Shown here piece by piece: positions 8,473 through 11,115 of a DNA stretch of 11,115 bases; position 1 is the stretch's first letter, and each line of letters starts with the position of its first letter. Source of the DNA: Gracilaria vermiculophylla (lineage: Eukaryota > Rhodophyta > Florideophyceae > Gracilariales > Gracilariaceae). The translations under genes and the position numbers were made by a program. Where the stretch lies: positions 5,049,903 to 5,061,017 of the forward strand of contig JAHNZQ020000308.1 of assembly GCA_019155205.2 (NCBI GenBank), written 5' to 3'. Under the pieces are notes generated by a model that saw only the letters and a program-made list of their open reading frames with translations, was not told where the DNA came from and did not search any database.

Positions 8473-10052
8473 ATGACGGCCCAAACTCAAGTCCATCCTT
8501 TCTCAGAAGATGAGGATGACAATGCGTCCGAGAATGTTGCAGAATGCAACATCGAAGAAGCAAGTGCACCCTCTCACGATTTTGAAGATGAAGGAGAGTT
8601 TCTAGTGCGAGATTTAGGTCCTGCCGAGACGAAGGAATGGTTTGACACTGTGCAATACTGTGCGGAGTGGTGAGACGTAAGTGGACTGCATTTATGTCAA
8701 CCACATATTATCAATCGGGCTTCTGCTCACAAGAAGGAATTTGGCCTCTTTTTACTTTTCCGGAATAGTTTGTATCTCAACTGTGCACCACTTTAAACCA
8801 ATAAAGAGCTTTTTAGGCGAGGAAAACGAACGAGACCCCTTCGAATGGACAAACTGCTGGCGTATCTCGGTCTTGAGCTCGCAACTCCAGTTCATCGTCT
8901 GAACCATTTGAAGCATTATGGGTCCCAATCAGAACTTTTAAGCAATCCCTTTTTCAAGAAAGAAATAGAAAGGGACATGTTCTTGAACATACGTTCTGCA
9001 TTGAGACTGTACGTCTCATATGATCCTGAGCTAGCTGTAGTTGATCCTCTGTGGCACAGCCGCGCTATTCTCGAGCATTTTGCACCGAACTCTGCGGCCC
9101 TATCCTTTCCGGTACGTGCCCGGTTCTTGGATGAAAACACAGTGAGATGCAAGAACCGCTCAGCTGCACGTTTGTACATGAAGAGCAAGCCGGTCAAGTT
9201 TGGAATTAGGTTCTACACGGTGCTTGGTTGAACACATGCTTATGTACACACTCTACAAGATAATGGATCGGGAAATAAGAGCAGGCAAAGTCCAGTTTAT
9301 AGATACACAATAGTGTTTAGAAGTATTCGAGGGGCCATGGAGAGAAACATTGGCGGAAAACGCGTTCCCAAATCAACTGCCTCCGCGTTATGGTGTGCCC
9401 AAATGGCACACTAGACAAAGTTACATGCTACTCCGACTAACGAGCGACTTATGGTGATGGATGATTTCTACACAAGACCTTTGTAAGCCCGCCAACTATA
9501 CACCCTGAGCGGTGGTGAATGTAGGGTTCTTGATACAGTTCGATTCACGAATATAGACGGCCTGAAACGCTCGGCATAAAAAAAGAAGCAGTGGAAGAGG
9601 TCATGCATGCACGAAGGGGAGAGTGGCGTTTGGTTCAAGTTTTCTAGAAGGCTTCAGATCCACAGGCTTTACCTTTTGTGGCACAAAAGGCAGGATCTGT
9701 TGTGTTCAAAGACCACTCGGTGGTTTCTTTCTACACGAATGATTTTGTAGATATGCCTACTTTTCGTATTCACAAGCCCGACGCTCACGCTCTCCATTGC
9801 GCTCACAGGCTTGCTACCTTGCACAGATGGACTGGAGAGGAGGCGTTGAAACGCAAAACATTGCAGGTACCATCTATAATTGTAGTTTAAAACTTGTGCA
9901 TGAACAGCGTGTGCAGATTCGATCAATTTCGGTCCACGACTGCGACTCTGAGAAAGGAGATGCGTATGACGATGAGCATCATGACTTTTGTTCTTAACGC
10001 TGCCATCATCAACGCTCATGCACTTCTTGAGGCAATCCTGAACGACGGATAA
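8473..10052 (+). pseudogene. piggyBac-type (DDE_Tnp_1_7) transposase, broken
   Basis: This is the nuclear transposase of a cut-and-paste DNA element. The ATG at 8473 is the first after an in-frame TAA at 8464 and opens an acidic N-terminus (SEDEDD, DFEDEGEF). After a frameshift the reading goes on at 8670 (RRKWTAFMS), shifts again near 8845 (MDKLLAYLGLELA) and runs to 9231. The first catalytic Asp is in FLDENTV (codon 9130-9132), followed by YMKSKPVKFGIRFY. Further frames give FRSIRGAMER, then MVMDDFYTR with the second Asp (codon 9460-9462), then KKAVEE-type and RLATLHRWTGEEAL blocks. The third Asp is lost: the NSVDRFDQ-type motif reads NSVCRFDQ (Cys codon 9912-9914). At least four frameshifts and five internal stops are present. 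The last frame ends at a TAA at 10050-10052. Overall order and length are near those of the family. Confidence 0.88.
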
Positions 10053-10371
10053 GCTATAATTGATGCCTCTACTGTAGAATATTTGCGCAGAGCTACGACA
10101 CATAATGGACAAATTTGTACGAACCCCATCGGGGTCATGGCTACAATACAGTAGACAAAAACGGCGTATAGTATTCATGTGTTACATACAGTTGCGTGTG
10201 TGCAAATGCACTCAACACGCAATAACTGCGCTGGCCACGGAATCTATCAGTTCTAGCAGCGAGTAATTCTCGTCACAGATTACGTGCATGGATGACATCC
10301 AAACAAGTAATAGATATTTAGTTGTAGGAGATTCAGAGTTTTAGAACAGTATAAAAAGAGAAGGCCGGTAA
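10053..10371. other. Non-coding flank downstream of piggyBac remnant
   Basis: No reading frame of note and no RNA gene recognised. A TATAAAAAG word lies at 10350-10358, but no transcription start or gene can be tied to it, apart from the doubtful frame that begins at 10372. A TTAA (the piggyBac target) occurs at 10399-10402, without a recognisable inverted terminal repeat beside it. Confidence 0.35.
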
Positions 10372-10593
10372 GAACGTTGCCAACTTCTCCAACAACGATT
10401 AACAACATATAAATTCAACGCTATCTTATCGGGAGACCGCGCATACTTTGCAACTACAGCCTATCAGTCGCACGACCCACGCAACGCCTTCAAGGGCGTA
10501 TACGTTTGAAGCTACGACAGATACGTGGTAGATTCGGCAGTTCCGTTTGGACTCAGCCTCATCAGGAGGCCGTCAGTCCTCTCGCATCTGTGA
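10372..10593 (+). pseudogene. Possible decayed reading frame, unassigned
   Basis: One plus-strand frame stays open for 74 codons except for a single TGA at 10507-10509. It contains the readable segments GDRAYFATTAYQSHDPRNAF and SYDRYVVDSAVPFG. The composition looks protein-like, with balanced charge and aromatic residues, but it has no ATG start and I do not recognise the family. It could be a relic of another element or chance. It begins just after a TATA-like word at 10350. Weak support only. Confidence 0.22.
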
Positions 10594-10701
10594 GAGTAGC
10601 TTTCTTTAACTTACACAGCTCAACAGAGAGTCGTGGATTAGAGGATCTACTGGACCATACTCATTAAGCCTAAGCAGTTCTGATAATATTTCACCCTATT
10701 C

Positions 10702-10968
10702 TCAACACGGTGATACGATCTCTCGGTGAGCCTGCATGGCGCGGCATGTCTTGGTGTTGAAGTGCACAACTAGCTGGGCAAACGAAGGGAAGCCGTGCTC
10801 AGACCCCACAAAGGCTCGACAGTGCGGACAAACTGGGGCGCGTGAGCGCTCGTGTCGCGCGTACTTGCCGATGCGTACGAGCGCGCCGCACGAACTCCCA
10901 CATGGGCAAAGCACGACGGTGGGGATGACGCTGCACGGTGGCGACAAGCACGTGAGAAGCGCCGTTCG
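10702..10968 (-). CDS. Cys/His-rich frame, possible zinc-binding gene fragment
   Basis: The minus-strand frame is open from a TAA at about 10970 down to a TGA at 10702-10704. It has no ATG near its beginning, so it would have to be an internal exon or a fragment. It holds CPCGSSC followed by GKYARHER, then CPHC, 18 residues, H, five residues and C, with a F-x2-L-x2-H spacing before that His. This resembles one or two zinc-finger-type sites (C2HC), but I cannot name a family. A neighbouring frame, open from an ATG at 11042-11044, also begins with a Cys pair (CAAC), so an upstream part joined by a frameshift or intron is possible; no intron that restores the frame was found. The local sequence is strikingly GC-rich, unlike the rest of the window. 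The gene may continue beyond 11115. Confidence 0.35.
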   Translation of the reverse strand, partial: RTALLTCLSPPCSVIPTVVLCPCGSSCGALVRIGKYARHERSRAPVCPHCRAFVGSEHGFPSFAQLVVHFNTKTCRAMQAHREIVSPC

Positions 10969-11115
10969 GGCTTACGACGGTCTCGGTGAGTATGGTGGGT
11001 TCGACGGGTGGCGGCGCGACGGCGCATGCGGCGCAGTGCAGCATGCTTGCGTGGTGGGTTTGTGGTGCGACTGTTCACGTCGCACGAGTCGCACGAGCGC
11101 TGCGTTGGCTTGCTT

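Noticed and set aside
9534..9546. tRNA B-box-like word (GTTCGATTC)
   Set aside because: It sits inside the transposase coding match and has no A-box at a suitable distance.
9669..10178. 169-codon open frame on the minus strand
   Set aside because: It is antisense to the clear piggyBac-type coding blocks and shows no family features of its own.
10924..10968. Possible 45-base intron (GTAAGC...GCAG) on the minus strand upstream of the Cys-rich frame
   Set aside because: Its length is a multiple of three, so removing it does not join the upstream ATG frame to the Cys-rich frame.

Overview
This looks like a repeat-rich, gene-poor stretch of a eukaryotic nuclear genome. I infer an oomycete (Phytophthora or downy-mildew type) from the style of the piggyBac-like transposase and of the copia and gypsy remnants; that is from memory of the families, not from a search. 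There are no bacterial operons, no CRISPR array, no rRNA and no convincing tRNA. Nearly everything recognisable is a decayed transposable element, and none of the elements looks able to move by itself.

Layout. (1) Positions 1-2319, minus strand: a Ty1/copia retrotransposon remnant with Gag (1815-2319), zinc knuckle, protease and integrase (438-1814). The reverse transcriptase and RNase H are missing. The integrase runs into an LTR-like sequence that leaves the window at position 1. An A/C-rich leader lies at 2320-2455. (2) 2456-3542: no gene; possible LTR or leader sequence. (3) 3543-3866, plus strand: a second, diverged copy of the same LTR-like sequence in inverted orientation, ending beside the next element. 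(4) 3866-5301, minus strand: the broken gag of a Ty3/gypsy-type element (tentative), with 5302-5880 as its possible leader or LTR. (5) 6200-6245: a (TA)n microsatellite touching (6) 6247-7290, plus strand: the 3' part of a chromovirus-type gypsy pol (integrase core, C-terminal region, chromodomain). (7) 7291-8472: AT-rich, no gene seen. (8) 8473-10052, plus strand: a nearly full-length but broken piggyBac-type transposase. (9) 10053-10690: mostly non-coding, with a possible decayed reading frame at 10372-10593. (10) 10690-11115: an abrupt switch to GC-rich sequence with a Cys/His-rich minus-strand reading frame that I cannot assign.

How the parts relate. They do not form a pathway. The window records successive insertions, truncations and internal deletions. 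Each coding remnant has frameshifts and stops, and in all three integrase or transposase remnants one acidic catalytic residue is substituted. The copia internal deletion, the inverted pair of LTR-like ends, the chromodomain relic and the unassigned Cys/His-rich frame are the points most worth a second look. I found no credible evidence of a new biological system.
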